Shown: positions 1 to 8,418 of the stretch, one piece after another
How positions within the stretch are numbered: the stretch's first letter is position 1
How the letters are laid out: each line of letters opens with the position of its first letter
Assembly (NCBI GenBank): GCA_006218045.1
Contig: VBWB01000030.1
Coordinates: 1-46,631 of the forward strand
From: Stygiobacter sp.
Lineage (GTDB): Bacteria > Pseudomonadota > Alphaproteobacteria > Rhodospirillales > Magnetospirillaceae
Direction of reading: 5' to 3'
DNA length: 46,631 nt
Made by a program: the position numbers and the translations under genes
Notes under the pieces: model-generated
Database searches by the model: none
What the model saw: only the letters and a program-made list of their open reading frames with translations
What the model was told of the DNA's origin: nothing

Positions 1-1
1 C

Positions 2-256
2 ATCGCCAAGCACAAGTTCGATGCGGTTTTGCTCGTCGGAGAGAGCAAGCGGCACAAGGTGTTCGACAACGACGAGAGTGGCTTCTCGGCTCTATTGGCT
101 TGGCTGGAAGAGAAGGCCGGTCGCCTCCATGCATGCATGGAGGCGACCGGCGGGCCTGGGGATGATCTGGCCCTGTTTCTGCACACGCACGACATCACGG
201 TCAGCATCGCCAATCCGCTGCGGATCAAGGCGTTCGGTCAAAGCGAAATGGGCTGA
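2..256 (+). pseudogene. IS110-family transposase, N-terminal fragment
   Basis: The reading frame is open from the window edge and ends in TGA at 254-256. It encodes the N-terminal DEDD-domain part of an IS110-type transposase: the segment HACMEATG at about residues 44-51 and the later NPLRIKAFGQSEM segment are family hallmarks. A complete IS110 transposase is usually 320-400 residues, but here the frame stops right after QSEMG, where RTKTDKADA would be expected, and no further transposase can be read in any frame. The start lies outside the window. This is a dead remnant marking the left edge of the sugar cluster. Family call is firm; the exact element is unknown. Confidence 0.8.
116..151. 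repeat. 36-bp perfect palindrome inside the IS110 fragment
   Basis: The two 18-bp halves are exact reverse complements with no loop; the centre is GCATGCATGC and the outer arms are GCCGGTCGCC and GGCGACCGGC. Because of the symmetry both strands encode AGRLHACMEATG here. Part of the symmetry follows from the conserved His-Ala-Cys-Met codons, but the outer arms are not forced by the protein. Confidence 0.9.
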
Positions 257-626
257 AATCGCGCCGCAGGAGACCACAAAGGCGGTTGGGGCGGCGTCCA
301 TGCTGCGACGGTAGACACCATCGCGCCATTCCGCCTTTCGGTTGGTCCGGAATTTGGCTATTCTCGGGGGAAATGTCGGCTTACGGTCTCGGATTGCTCA
401 AGGAATACCTAGCCTACCGCTTGCACTTGGGCAATACCGGAAAACACCGGTCCGTTCCCTACACGTCGCTTCGCAAAATTGTCTGGGACGACGCCAAGAC
501 AGAGCAAGGTGACCAGATGCTGCCCCTGCGCAAGGGGCGCTGATCGGGCCATGGCGTGTTTGCCTCGACTATCGTAGGATACCCCCCGAAACAGCCGCGT
601 TTCACGCCGGCGCTTTTGCGAGATGA
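257..626. other. Gene-free stretch before the sugar cluster
   Basis: No gene is recognisable. An 85-codon open frame at 286-543 has no family resemblance, no ribosome binding site and atypical composition, so I leave it out. A short hairpin with arms at 522-527 and 533-538 (GCCCCT and AGGGGC) lacks a T tract. The segment must hold the promoter for the downstream cluster if that cluster is transcribed from here, but I find no convincing -35/-10 pair. Confidence 0.5.
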
Positions 627-1637
627 ATGATGCAGACGTTCAAGCTAGATAACCGAGAAGTTGGTGTTGGTTGCCCCACTTACGTCATCGCCGAGATCGG
701 CTTCAACCACGAAGGCAACGTGGATTTGGGCATCGAGATGATCCGTGCCGCCGCCGCCTCGGGAGCCGATGCCGTCAAGTTTCAAACCTACAAAGCCGAC
801 GGCTTGACCGTCACCAGCAACCCCCATTTCGACCTGATCAAGCACGGCGAGTTGGACCTGGACGCCCACAAGCGTTTGGTTGCCGCCGCCCAGGACGCCA
901 AGGTCACCTTTTTCTCCACCCCATTTGGTGTGGACATGGTGGAATTGCTGGAAAAAGTCGGCGTCCCCGCCTACAAGATCGCGTCCATGGACCTGGATAA
1001 TCAGCCGCTGCTGGAAGCGGTTGGCAAAACCGGCAAGCCAATCATCCTGTCCACCGGCATGGGCACCCTGGGCGAGATCGAGCGCGCGGTTCAACTGCTG
1101 GAAGCCACCGGCAACCGCCAGATCATGCTGCTGCACTGCGTATCGGAATATCCGCCGGCCCCGGAAAAGGCCAATCTTCGCACCATTGAACAGATTCGTG
1201 CCGCTTTCCCGGCCTATAGCGTCGGTTATTCCGACCACATTCTGGGCAACGCCGCCGCCGTCGCCGCCGTCGCCTTGGGCGCCGTAGCCATTGAAAAGCA
1301 CTTCACCACCGACAAGTCATTGTCCGGTCCGGATCATGCCATCTCGGCCGATCCCAAGGACTTGTCCGAAATGGTCCGCGATATTCGGATCATCGAAGCG
1401 GCATTGGGCCGCCCCTGTGCCGACCTATCCCGCCCTGATCGCCCGTCGGCCTTGAACATGCGCCGCGGACTGCATGCCGCCCATGATATTGCCGAGGGAA
1501 CGGTCATCACTGCGGACATGATCAAGATCATCCGCCCGATCACCGACCTGAAGCCGACGGACATCGGTCTGGTCGTCGGTCGCAAGGCCAAAAAAACTCT
1601 TAAGGCCGAAGAGGCGATCACGCTGGATGTGATTTGA
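627..1637 (+). CDS. neuB: NeuB/SpsE-type nonulosonic acid synthase
   Basis: A 336-residue protein of the NeuB family, which condenses phosphoenolpyruvate with a six-carbon amino sugar to make a nine-carbon nonulosonic acid (sialic, legionaminic or pseudaminic type). A TIM-barrel domain covers about residues 15-265, with the metal/substrate segment EKHFT at 223-227 followed by GPDH at 234-237. A C-terminal SAF (antifreeze-like) domain begins near residue 279 with the typical RRGL segment. Length is normal for the family. ATG codons at 627 and 630 are both possible starts. The next gene begins 2 bp after the stop, and the order synthase, cytidylyltransferase, PseG-like hydrolase matches spsE-spsF-spsG of Bacillus subtilis. 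Which nonulosonic acid is made cannot be read from sequence alone. Confidence 0.9.
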   Translation: MMQTFKLDNREVGVGCPTYVIAEIGFNHEGNVDLGIEMIRAAAASGADAVKFQTYKADGLTVTSNPHFDLIKHGELDLDAHKRLVAAAQDAKVTFFSTPFGVDMVELLEKVGVPAYKIASMDLDNQPLLEAVGKTGKPIILSTGMGTLGEIERAVQLLEATGNRQIMLLHCVSEYPPAPEKANLRTIEQIRAAFPAYSVGYSDHILGNAAAVAAVALGAVAIEKHFTTDKSLSGPDHAISADPKDLSEMVRDIRIIEAALGRPCADLSRPDRPSALNMRRGLHAAHDIAEGTVITADMIKIIRPITDLKPTDIGLVVGRKAKKTLKAEEAITLDVI

Positions 1638-1638
1638 T

Positions 1639-2316
1639 GTGTCGACGCTGATCGTCATCCAGGCCCGCATGGGGTCAACCCGGTTGCCCGGTAAGGTGCT
1701 CGCCGATATCGGCGGGCACCCTTTACTGGCCTTGTTGTGCAAACGCCTGCGTCTGGCCCGAAAGGCGGACCGCATTGTTCTTGCCATCACCGAGTTGCCT
1801 GGCGATGACCAATTGGAATTGCTCGGACAAGAACTGTTGGTGCCGGTCATCCGCGGAGAGGAATGCAGCCTGACCGCTCGATTCATGCGGGTCATGCAGG
1901 CATTCCCCGCCGATATCGTCGTCCGGGTCACCGCGGACAATCCATTTACCGATCCCCAGCTTGTTGACCGTATCGTCGCCATGGTCGAACAACAGGGAAT
2001 GGATTATGCCCACGCCCAGGGAACTCCCATTGGCACGTCGGTGGATGCATACAGTGCCGCCACCCTGCGGCGCACGTTCGCAGAAGCGACGACCCCTTAT
2101 CAGCAAGAACATCTCAATGCCTACGTACTCGACAACCCCTCTTTGTTCCGCATCGGTTGCCTCCCGTTGAGCCCTGGGGAACGACGTTCTGATATTCGCG
2201 TGACAGTGGATACCGCTGAAGACTTGCTGCGTGTACGCCGTGTCGCCCGGCTTTTGCCTGACCCCGTGTCGGCCAGCCTGTCCGACGTCATCAAAGCTTA
2301 TGACCTGAGCGTATGA
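1639..2316 (+). CDS. SpsF-type cytidylyltransferase
   Basis: A 225-residue nucleotidyltransferase with the CMP-sugar synthetase signature QARMGSTRLPGK at residues 8-19 and a Rossmann-like fold related to CMP-KDO and CMP-NeuAc synthetases (COG1861, SpsF group). The inferred role is activation of the nonulosonic acid made by the preceding synthase to its CMP form. The start is GTG at 1639, 2 bp after the synthase stop; no in-frame ATG lies near. Its last 4 bp overlap the start of the PseG-like gene, so the three genes are probably translated together. SpsF proteins are less well characterised than PseF or NeuA, so the substrate is inferred from context. Confidence 0.82.
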   Translation: MSTLIVIQARMGSTRLPGKVLADIGGHPLLALLCKRLRLARKADRIVLAITELPGDDQLELLGQELLVPVIRGEECSLTARFMRVMQAFPADIVVRVTADNPFTDPQLVDRIVAMVEQQGMDYAHAQGTPIGTSVDAYSAATLRRTFAEATTPYQQEHLNAYVLDNPSLFRIGCLPLSPGERRSDIRVTVDTAEDLLRVRRVARLLPDPVSASLSDVIKAYDLSV

Positions 2317-3368
2317 ACCCTAAAGCAGCCAACATCCTTGTCCGAGCCGATGGCGGCAAGATATGGGGCCTGTCCATGGGCCACATCTATCGTACCCTGG
2401 CGGTAGCCCAGGAATTGCGGGACCACCATGGACTGACCTGCCGGTTCCTGTTGCGCGACATACCTGAAGCCGTCGCCATGGTGCGAGACCACGGCTTTTG
2501 TCACGATCTATTACCGGCTGAAGCAAAGGCGGCGGCAGAAAGTGAAGCCGCTGCCCTGGCCAGGGCAGATGAACCGATTTTGTTGGTCGATCGGCCCGAC
2601 CCGCCGCCGAACGGATTTGGCCACTTCATTAGACCAAACCGGCGCTTGGTCATCATCGGCCCAACCGGGGACAAGGCGCAGGTTCCCGTCGATCTGTGGA
2701 TCGATGATCTTCGCCCACCGTCACCTGATCTGCCGGCTCATGCCATGCTGGGGCCGCGCTTCGCTATTATGTCCAAGGATTTCGACGGCAAGTTTCGCGA
2801 CGCCGTCGCCCCCTATGCCCGTAATCTGTTGGTCACGTTCGGAGGCTCAGATCCTGCCGGGCTGACGGCACGTGTCGTGGCCACCTTGCTGGAATCTTGT
2901 TTGGACATGTCCATGCAGGTGGTATTGGGACCGGCTTTCGGTGATGACGCCGACGTTATCGCAGCGGTGGCAGGGGATGGGCGTTTCGTCGTCAAGCGCA
3001 ATATTCCCGATCTGTGCACCGCCATGCTGGCCGCCGACATCGTGATTGCCGCCGCCGGTCGTACCGCCCTGGAACTGGCGATCACCGGTACTCCGTCGTT
3101 GATGGTGCCGTCCATCGACACCGAGTTCGTTACCGCACCTTATCTGGAAGCCTGCGGTTCCACACGGATGGTTGATCCAAGGCGGGCTGATTTCCCCGAC
3201 CGTTTGCGGGCCGAACTGGTTTCGCTCGCCGCCAACCACTCGGCCCGCGACGGCATGCGCCTCGCCGGTCGGGCATTGGTCGATGGTAATGGCCGACAGC
3301 GGGTCGGCGATGCGATTGCCACACTCCTACAGAAGTCAAGATTGACCAAAACAGCGGTCAGATCCTGA
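2313..3368 (+). CDS. SpsG/PseG-like UDP-sugar hydrolase
   Basis: A 351-residue GT-B-fold protein of the PseG/SpsG group, which removes UDP from a 2,4-diacetamido-trideoxyhexose before nonulosonic acid synthesis. The N-terminal RADGG segment (11-15) and MGH with His24 correspond to the PseG active-site loop. FGGSDP at 176-181 belongs to the C-terminal MurG-like nucleotide-binding half. It diverges from a canonical PseG: IWGLSMGH has a two-residue insertion relative to the usual IGxGH, so substrate may differ from that of the second PseG at 24199-25161. The ATG overlaps the upstream stop by 4 bp. Alternative reading: a glycosyltransferase of the same fold. Confidence 0.75.
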   Translation: MNPKAANILVRADGGKIWGLSMGHIYRTLAVAQELRDHHGLTCRFLLRDIPEAVAMVRDHGFCHDLLPAEAKAAAESEAAALARADEPILLVDRPDPPPNGFGHFIRPNRRLVIIGPTGDKAQVPVDLWIDDLRPPSPDLPAHAMLGPRFAIMSKDFDGKFRDAVAPYARNLLVTFGGSDPAGLTARVVATLLESCLDMSMQVVLGPAFGDDADVIAAVAGDGRFVVKRNIPDLCTAMLAADIVIAAAGRTALELAITGTPSLMVPSIDTEFVTAPYLEACGSTRMVDPRRADFPDRLRAELVSLAANHSARDGMRLAGRALVDGNGRQRVGDAIATLLQKSRLTKTAVRS

Positions 3369-3485
3369 CGTTTGACCGCCGTTGCCCGAAGAGACTCGAT
3401 CCGAGACCAAGCTTTGACCGGAAATTGCGCTCCACGTTGATCGAACTAAGCGCTATTCTCGCACCTGAAATCTGGAGAGCGTGCC

Positions 3486-4844
3486 ATGGCCTTAATTTAT
3501 CTGGCGAACATCGAGGCAGAACAAGATGGAGTGCGCACGGATAGATTTCGCAGCCTCCATTTTCCTACAGGGCTTGGGATTGTGTCTGGTGTACTGGCAT
3601 TGACCGATCACGAAGTCCGAGTCGTGGATAACTATGTCCCGACCAATACTCTTGGTCAATGCTTGGAAGAATTAAAACAAGCACAGCCAGACTATATTCT
3701 TTTTTCTGGTTTTCTTGGAAATTACCAGTATACCTTTATCAAGAAGATAACGAATATCTTAAAAGAATCGTGCCCTGATGCCGTACAAATTATTGGCGGC
3801 CCCATGGCATCCACCATTCCAGAGCTGCTTCTAAAGTGCAGTTCCGTTGATTATGTGGTTATCGGAGAAGGCGAGGAAACTCTGCTCGAAATTCTCGATA
3901 CCCTGGAGCGCGATGGCGATGTAAGCGTGATCTCGGGAATCGCATATCGTGACGAAAATGCCCAAGCCCTGCGGACAAGTCCACGGGTTCGGCTGCGCGA
4001 TTTGACCCAATTTCCGCGCCCGCGTTACGAGCTGTTCGACATGTCGTCCTATGTGGGATTTCTCAAACAATCCGGGCGGTGCTGGGAGATATCCACATCT
4101 CGTGGCTGTTATGCCGATTGCAAGTATTGCAAGTTGACATTCGGAAAGAAAATTACATTCCGACCCGTCGAGCATGTAATCGATGAAATGCGGTTTATCA
4201 AAACCAATTTTGGGATTGATAGATTCAACTTCGTCGACGACAACTTTCTCAACTCCGTGCGCCAGGTCGAGGAAATGGTCGAGGCCTTGCGGGCGGCTCC
4301 TGAAAGTTTTCAGTTCCGCTTTCAAGGTCGAGCCGATCGTATCAACGGTCATTTGGCCGAACGGCTGCAAAGCGCCGGTTGCTTTGACATCTCCTATGGC
4401 CTCGAATCGGGCAGCCAGGAGGTGATCGATTACATGGGCAAGCGCCTCGACGTGGCCAAGGCCGAACAAAATGTCCGCGAGGTTCTGGATACCGGATTGG
4501 ATGTACACGCCACCTTCATCGTCGGCATGCCCATTGAAACCGAAGAAACCATAGCCGAAACCATGTCCTATATTCGTCGCATCGGCCTGCCCACGGCCAA
4601 TGCGGGTATTCTCACCCCATTCCCCGACACCGAGGTTTATCGCCTCTGCAAGGAGCAAGGGCTGATTACCGACGATGACGCATATTGTGACGGCCTCGGC
4701 ATCGCCTACGACAATGTGTACGTGAACATGACGAAGTATTCGGACGACACCTTGCGGCGCTGGCGCGACGACATCAATGCTGTCGCCCCCCGAGACCAGA
4801 AGGCCTACTCGTCCATCGCCGAATTATCGGCAAACCTTGGATGA
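3486..4844 (+). CDS. B12-binding-type radical SAM protein
   Basis: A 452-residue radical SAM enzyme with an N-terminal cobalamin-binding-like Rossmann domain (about residues 10-135; the segment GEGEETLLEIL closes it). The radical SAM domain has the iron-sulfur motif C208-x3-C212-x2-C215 (CYADCKYC). The family is related to BchE/HpnJ-type enzymes that carry out C-methylation, ring closure or oxidative rearrangement, but the substrate is unknown. No DxHxxG lower-ligand motif is obvious, as in many members that bind B12 base-off or not at all. The ATG has GGAGAG about 9 bp upstream. Codons at about 3640-3860 are AT-richer than neighbours, hinting at a different origin. It overlaps the methyltransferase gene by 4 bp, suggesting the two act together. 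Confidence 0.82.
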   Translation: MALIYLANIEAEQDGVRTDRFRSLHFPTGLGIVSGVLALTDHEVRVVDNYVPTNTLGQCLEELKQAQPDYILFSGFLGNYQYTFIKKITNILKESCPDAVQIIGGPMASTIPELLLKCSSVDYVVIGEGEETLLEILDTLERDGDVSVISGIAYRDENAQALRTSPRVRLRDLTQFPRPRYELFDMSSYVGFLKQSGRCWEISTSRGCYADCKYCKLTFGKKITFRPVEHVIDEMRFIKTNFGIDRFNFVDDNFLNSVRQVEEMVEALRAAPESFQFRFQGRADRINGHLAERLQSAGCFDISYGLESGSQEVIDYMGKRLDVAKAEQNVREVLDTGLDVHATFIVGMPIETEETIAETMSYIRRIGLPTANAGILTPFPDTEVYRLCKEQGLITDDDAYCDGLGIAYDNVYVNMTKYSDDTLRRWRDDINAVAPRDQKAYSSIAELSANLG

Positions 4845-5683
4845 CGGAGTACTGGGACAGGAACTGGCGACGATTCGCCGGAGAGCCGCAATGCGCTACG
4901 CCTGAGTGGCGGCGGCTTGAACTGGCTGTTGGGCTGTTGCGTGACGACCGGGCCTCGTTTGTCCTTGATTGCGGCTGTGGGCCTGGGCCGTCTTTTCCGG
5001 CATTGCTCCGGGCTGGCATGCAGGTCGTCGGAGCGGACAGTTCGGCAACCATGGTCGAACACGCGATCGAGCAGGGCCGGTCCCTGGGAAGCGATGTCGA
5101 GGTCGTCCGGTGGGACATGTTGACGCCTTGGCCCACGCCCCTCGCCCGCCCATTCGACAGTGTCCTGCTCATGAGTGTTCTCCCTTATATAGATGATCCC
5201 ACGCCTTTTTTTGCACAATTGCCAAGCTTGATACGCCCAGGCGGCTTGGTGATTGCCACCTTCCCGAACATATTGTTCGACCTCTTCACCGTGAACGCCT
5301 TCACCGCGGGTTTCATAGCGGAGCAACTGGTTTCGCCCGCATTGAGCGGGGACGAAAAATCGACCGTCAGCCAGGCTCTGCATCAACTGCACCCAGCCCA
5401 GCCGATCTTTCCTGAAGGCAGCGTCTACGCCACTCGCTTGCCGACCCGCCGCTATAACCCGCTTACCATCGCCGACGAATTTGCCTGTCATGGTCTGATC
5501 GTGGAAAGCCTGCGTTTCATGAACTCCCACGCCGTCCCCCCCCAATTCGCCGCCATCTTGGGGCAGGAACGCCTCAAAGCTCTCAATCAGGCGGCCGAAC
5601 AACGGCTGAATGATTGCCATTGGCGTGAATATTTCACCTGCAGCACCTTCATGGCCGTGGCACGCCTCCCCAGCCCTCTTTGA
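4841..5683 (+). CDS. Class I SAM-dependent methyltransferase
   Basis: A 280-residue protein with the SAM-binding motif LDCGCGPG at residues 42-49 and a Rossmann-type layout over about residues 35-160 (acidic motif II VVGADSS, later FDSVLLMSVLPYI). The C-terminal 110 residues are family-specific and not recognised. It is probably a small-molecule or sugar methyltransferase, since it starts inside the end of the radical SAM gene (ATGA overlap) within a glycan cluster. A run of eight C at 5536-5543 lies in the coding sequence near the 3' end. Substrate unknown. Confidence 0.78.
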   Translation: MTEYWDRNWRRFAGEPQCATPEWRRLELAVGLLRDDRASFVLDCGCGPGPSFPALLRAGMQVVGADSSATMVEHAIEQGRSLGSDVEVVRWDMLTPWPTPLARPFDSVLLMSVLPYIDDPTPFFAQLPSLIRPGGLVIATFPNILFDLFTVNAFTAGFIAEQLVSPALSGDEKSTVSQALHQLHPAQPIFPEGSVYATRLPTRRYNPLTIADEFACHGLIVESLRFMNSHAVPPQFAAILGQERLKALNQAAEQRLNDCHWREYFTCSTFMAVARLPSPL

Positions 5684-5771
5684 AAGTCCCGGCAATGAGG
5701 GTAGTATCACGTCCCCGTCAAAAGGGCGTCCGCCACGGTTGAGTGCGGGCTAAATCATTGGAAATATCAAT

Positions 5772-6761
5772 ATGAACCTCGAAGGCAAATCGGTTCTGCT
5801 CACCGGGGCTGCCGGCTTTATCGGCAGCCATCTGGCGGAAATCCTGGTCCGCAAAGGCTGCAAGCTTCGCGCCCTGGTCCGTTATAATTCCCGCAACGAC
5901 CGCGGTCTTTTGTCTGAACTGCTCCCCGACATTCAGGAAGAGATCGAAATCGTCCACGGGGATTTGCGTGACGCCGATTGCATTCGCCACGCTGTCCAGG
6001 GCACCCAAGTCGTCTTCCATCTCGGTGCGTTGATCGCCATCCCCTATTCCTATGTCAATCCCCGTGACGTCGTGGATACCAACGTCACCGGCACCTTGAA
6101 CGTCCTGATGGCCGCACGGGATCACGGAATCGAGCGCATGGTTCATACCTCCACCTCGGAAGTCTACGGTACGGCACGCTACGTGCCCATCGATGAGACC
6201 CATCCCCTTCAAGGACAATCCCCTTATTCGGCCAGCAAGATCGGTGCCGACAAGATCGTCGAGTCCTTCCACGACAGCTTCAACCTACCGGTTTCCACCT
6301 TGCGTCCGTTCAACACCTATGGGCCGCGTCAATCGGCCAGGGCGGTCATTCCGACCATCATCACCCAGGCCCTGGTTCGCAATCAGGTTCGCTTGGGCGC
6401 GACCACAACTACTCGGGATTTCACTTTCGTCGAGGATACGGCTCGAGGGTTTATCAGCATCGCGGAAGCCGACGAGGCCGTGGGCGGCACGTTCAACATC
6501 GGCTCTAATTTTGAAATCTCCATCAACGACTTGGCGCTGAAGATCGCCGGCCTCATCGGCACGGATATCGAGATCATTGAGGACCGGAACCGATTGCGCC
6601 CGGAAAAAAGCGAAGTCGAAAGGCTGTGGGCAAGTGCCGACAAGGCCGCTTCCAAGTTCGGCTGGAAAAATACTGTAACCTTGGATGAGGGTTTGCGGCG
6701 AACCATCGATTGGCCGTCCCACAATCTTGGCCGCTACCGCCCAGGGGAGTACACGCGATGA
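5772..6761 (+). CDS. LegB-like NAD-dependent 4,6-dehydratase (SDR)
   Basis: A 329-residue extended SDR. The nucleotide-binding motif TGAAGFIG lies at residues 11-18, the catalytic Tyr152 and Lys156 in YSASK, and TSTSEVYG at 126-133. The overall pattern (RYNSRNDRG near 38-45, IPYSYVNP near 90-97) resembles the LegB/LLPSF family of NDP-sugar 4,6-dehydratases that open legionaminic-acid-type pathways. The inferred reaction is dehydration of an NDP-HexNAc to the 4-keto-6-deoxy sugar. The partner aminotransferase (LegC type) is absent next door; the only DegT/PseC-type enzyme in the window is at 25158-26363. It overlaps the nucleotidyltransferase start by 4 bp. Confidence 0.78.
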   Translation: MNLEGKSVLLTGAAGFIGSHLAEILVRKGCKLRALVRYNSRNDRGLLSELLPDIQEEIEIVHGDLRDADCIRHAVQGTQVVFHLGALIAIPYSYVNPRDVVDTNVTGTLNVLMAARDHGIERMVHTSTSEVYGTARYVPIDETHPLQGQSPYSASKIGADKIVESFHDSFNLPVSTLRPFNTYGPRQSARAVIPTIITQALVRNQVRLGATTTTRDFTFVEDTARGFISIAEADEAVGGTFNIGSNFEISINDLALKIAGLIGTDIEIIEDRNRLRPEKSEVERLWASADKAASKFGWKNTVTLDEGLRRTIDWPSHNLGRYRPGEYTR

Positions 6762-7477
6762 AGGCCGTTATTCTGGCCGGTGGCAAGGGTACCCGATTAG
6801 CCCCGTATACCGCCGTCTTTCCCAAGCCTCTGGTTCCCATCGGACATCAGCCGATCCTCGAGATCATCCTGAAGCAACTGGTGCATTACGGCTTTAACGA
6901 TGTCACCTTGACCACTGGTTATCTAGCGGAGCTGATCAAGGCATATTTTGCCAATATCGACACCCGTATCCCTGGTCTGACCCTGAATTATGTCTACGAG
7001 GATAAGCCCACCGGCACCGCCGGCTCACTGGCCAGCGTTCCCGGACTGACCGAGCCATTCCTGGTCATGAATGGCGACGTCCTGACCTCGCTTGATTATC
7101 GCGCCCTGGTCGACCAGCATCTCGCCCGCGGCGCCGTCCTGACGATCGCCCTCCATAACCGGGTGGTCAAAACCGACTTCGGCGTGGTCGAGTGTGATGA
7201 CGACGGACTTATCACCGGATATCGGGAAAAGCCTGAAAATAGCTATCTTGTCAGTATGGGTGTATACGTCTATTCACCTCGAGTTCTAGACTATATAGAG
7301 CGTGACTCTTATCTTGATCTTCCGACACTTGTCCTACGACTTCTAGAAGCAAAAGAGAAAGTTGTTGGTATCCCAGTTGACGCCTATTGGCTGGATATTG
7401 GGCGTCACGATGATTATGGCCAAGCCCAGGAAGAGTTTGAGCGCATCCGGCATTTGCTCCTGCCCTCAGGGCAATAG
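6758..7477 (+). CDS. Sugar-1-phosphate nucleotidyltransferase
   Basis: A 239-residue NTP_transferase protein with the signature GGKGTRL (8-14) and FPKPL (21-25), active-site MNGDVLTSLD and the late EKPEN segment typical of glucose-1-phosphate thymidylyl- or mannose-1-phosphate guanylyltransferase-like enzymes; PtmE/LegF-like GlcN-1-P guanylyltransferases have the same layout. It probably makes the NDP-sugar used by the neighbouring SDR enzymes; base preference cannot be read. ATG at 6758 is preferred over upstream in-frame codons because GGGGAG lies 11 bp before it and it starts inside the previous stop. Codons at about 7240-7380 are AT-rich and use rare codons (ATA, CTA, CGA), unlike the rest of the gene. 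Confidence 0.82.
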   Translation: MKAVILAGGKGTRLAPYTAVFPKPLVPIGHQPILEIILKQLVHYGFNDVTLTTGYLAELIKAYFANIDTRIPGLTLNYVYEDKPTGTAGSLASVPGLTEPFLVMNGDVLTSLDYRALVDQHLARGAVLTIALHNRVVKTDFGVVECDDDGLITGYREKPENSYLVSMGVYVYSPRVLDYIERDSYLDLPTLVLRLLEAKEKVVGIPVDAYWLDIGRHDDYGQAQEEFERIRHLLLPSGQ

Positions 7478-7479
7478 TC

Positions 7480-8415
7480 ATGTCCCCATCGGAATCCCTG
7501 GGACGGGTATGGGTGACGGGGCATACCGGCATGCTGGGATCGGCGGTGGTGCGCCGGCTTGACCAATTGTCCGTTCCCACCCTGACCATAAAAAGCAGCC
7601 GCTTGGATCTGACCCGACGGACTGAGGTCGCCGAATGGATGGCTGAAGTCCGACCGGACACTGTCATCATGTGCGCATCAAGGGTGGGGGGCGTCGCCGA
7701 CATGGCGCGCCATCCGGTCGATTTTCTCAGCGATAATTTGGCCATGCAGGGAAACGTCATTGACGGCGCCCACCGCAGCAAGGTGAAGAGATTGATCTTC
7801 GTCGCCTCGGCGGCAATCTACCCTGCCGGCGCGGAAAGCCCCATTGCGGAAGAAACGTTGTTTTCAGGGACGTTCGACGCCCACACCCAATGGTATGGTA
7901 TGGCCAAAGCGGTCGGCGTCAAATTGTGCGAGTCCTATGCCCGTCAATACGGTTGCAACTTCACCGCTGTCGCCCCATGTAACCTCTATGGCCCGGGAGA
8001 TTGCTTCGATGGCGGCTCCCGTTCGCGGGTTGTCGGCGCCTTGTTCCGCCGAGCAACCGACGCCGCCGCCGCCGGTTTGGACCGGTTGGAGGTTTGGGGA
8101 ACCGGCACACCTTTGCGCGAATTGATGTATGTCGATGACTGTGCCAGCGCCCTGCTCCACGTCGCCACCCTCAGCGACGATCGGCTGATCAACATCGGAT
8201 CCGGTCACGAGATCAGCATCCGCAGCCTTGCCGAGCGCATCGCCACCGTTGCCGGCTTCACCGGGAAACTGGATTTCTTAACCGATAAACCCGACGGCGT
8301 CTCACGCAGGCTCCTTGATTCCACGCGCCTGCACAATCTGGGCTGGACTCCCAAGGTGGACCTGGATCAGGGTCTTCGCCGCACCTGGGCTTGGTTTCGC
8401 CAGGCCGGAGAATAA
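7480..8415 (+). CDS. GDP-L-fucose synthase-like SDR
   Basis: A 311-residue extended SDR close to Fcl/GMER (GDP-4-keto-6-deoxymannose epimerase-reductase). It has TGHTGMLG at residues 13-20, the region CASRVGGVADMARHPVDFLSDNL typical of Fcl, and the catalytic YGMAK within WYGMAK. NPYG-like NLYGPGD and the RELMYVDD stretch are also as in Fcl. It should reduce and/or epimerise a 4-keto-6-deoxy NDP-hexose. No GDP-mannose dehydratase (Gmd) is adjacent, so the substrate may instead be the product of the LegB-like dehydratase upstream. It begins 2 bp after the preceding stop and is followed 3 bp later by the WbqC gene. Confidence 0.8.
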   Translation: MSPSESLGRVWVTGHTGMLGSAVVRRLDQLSVPTLTIKSSRLDLTRRTEVAEWMAEVRPDTVIMCASRVGGVADMARHPVDFLSDNLAMQGNVIDGAHRSKVKRLIFVASAAIYPAGAESPIAEETLFSGTFDAHTQWYGMAKAVGVKLCESYARQYGCNFTAVAPCNLYGPGDCFDGGSRSRVVGALFRRATDAAAAGLDRLEVWGTGTPLRELMYVDDCASALLHVATLSDDRLINIGSGHEISIRSLAERIATVAGFTGKLDFLTDKPDGVSRRLLDSTRLHNLGWTPKVDLDQGLRRTWAWFRQAGE

Positions 8416-8418
8416 GGA

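Noticed and set aside
286-543. 85-codon open frame after the IS110 fragment
   Set aside because: No ribosome binding site, no recognisable family and overlaps IS-derived sequence; likely chance.
3369-3485. Promoter before the B12-type radical SAM gene
   Set aside because: TTGACC and TATTCT occur but not at usable spacing.
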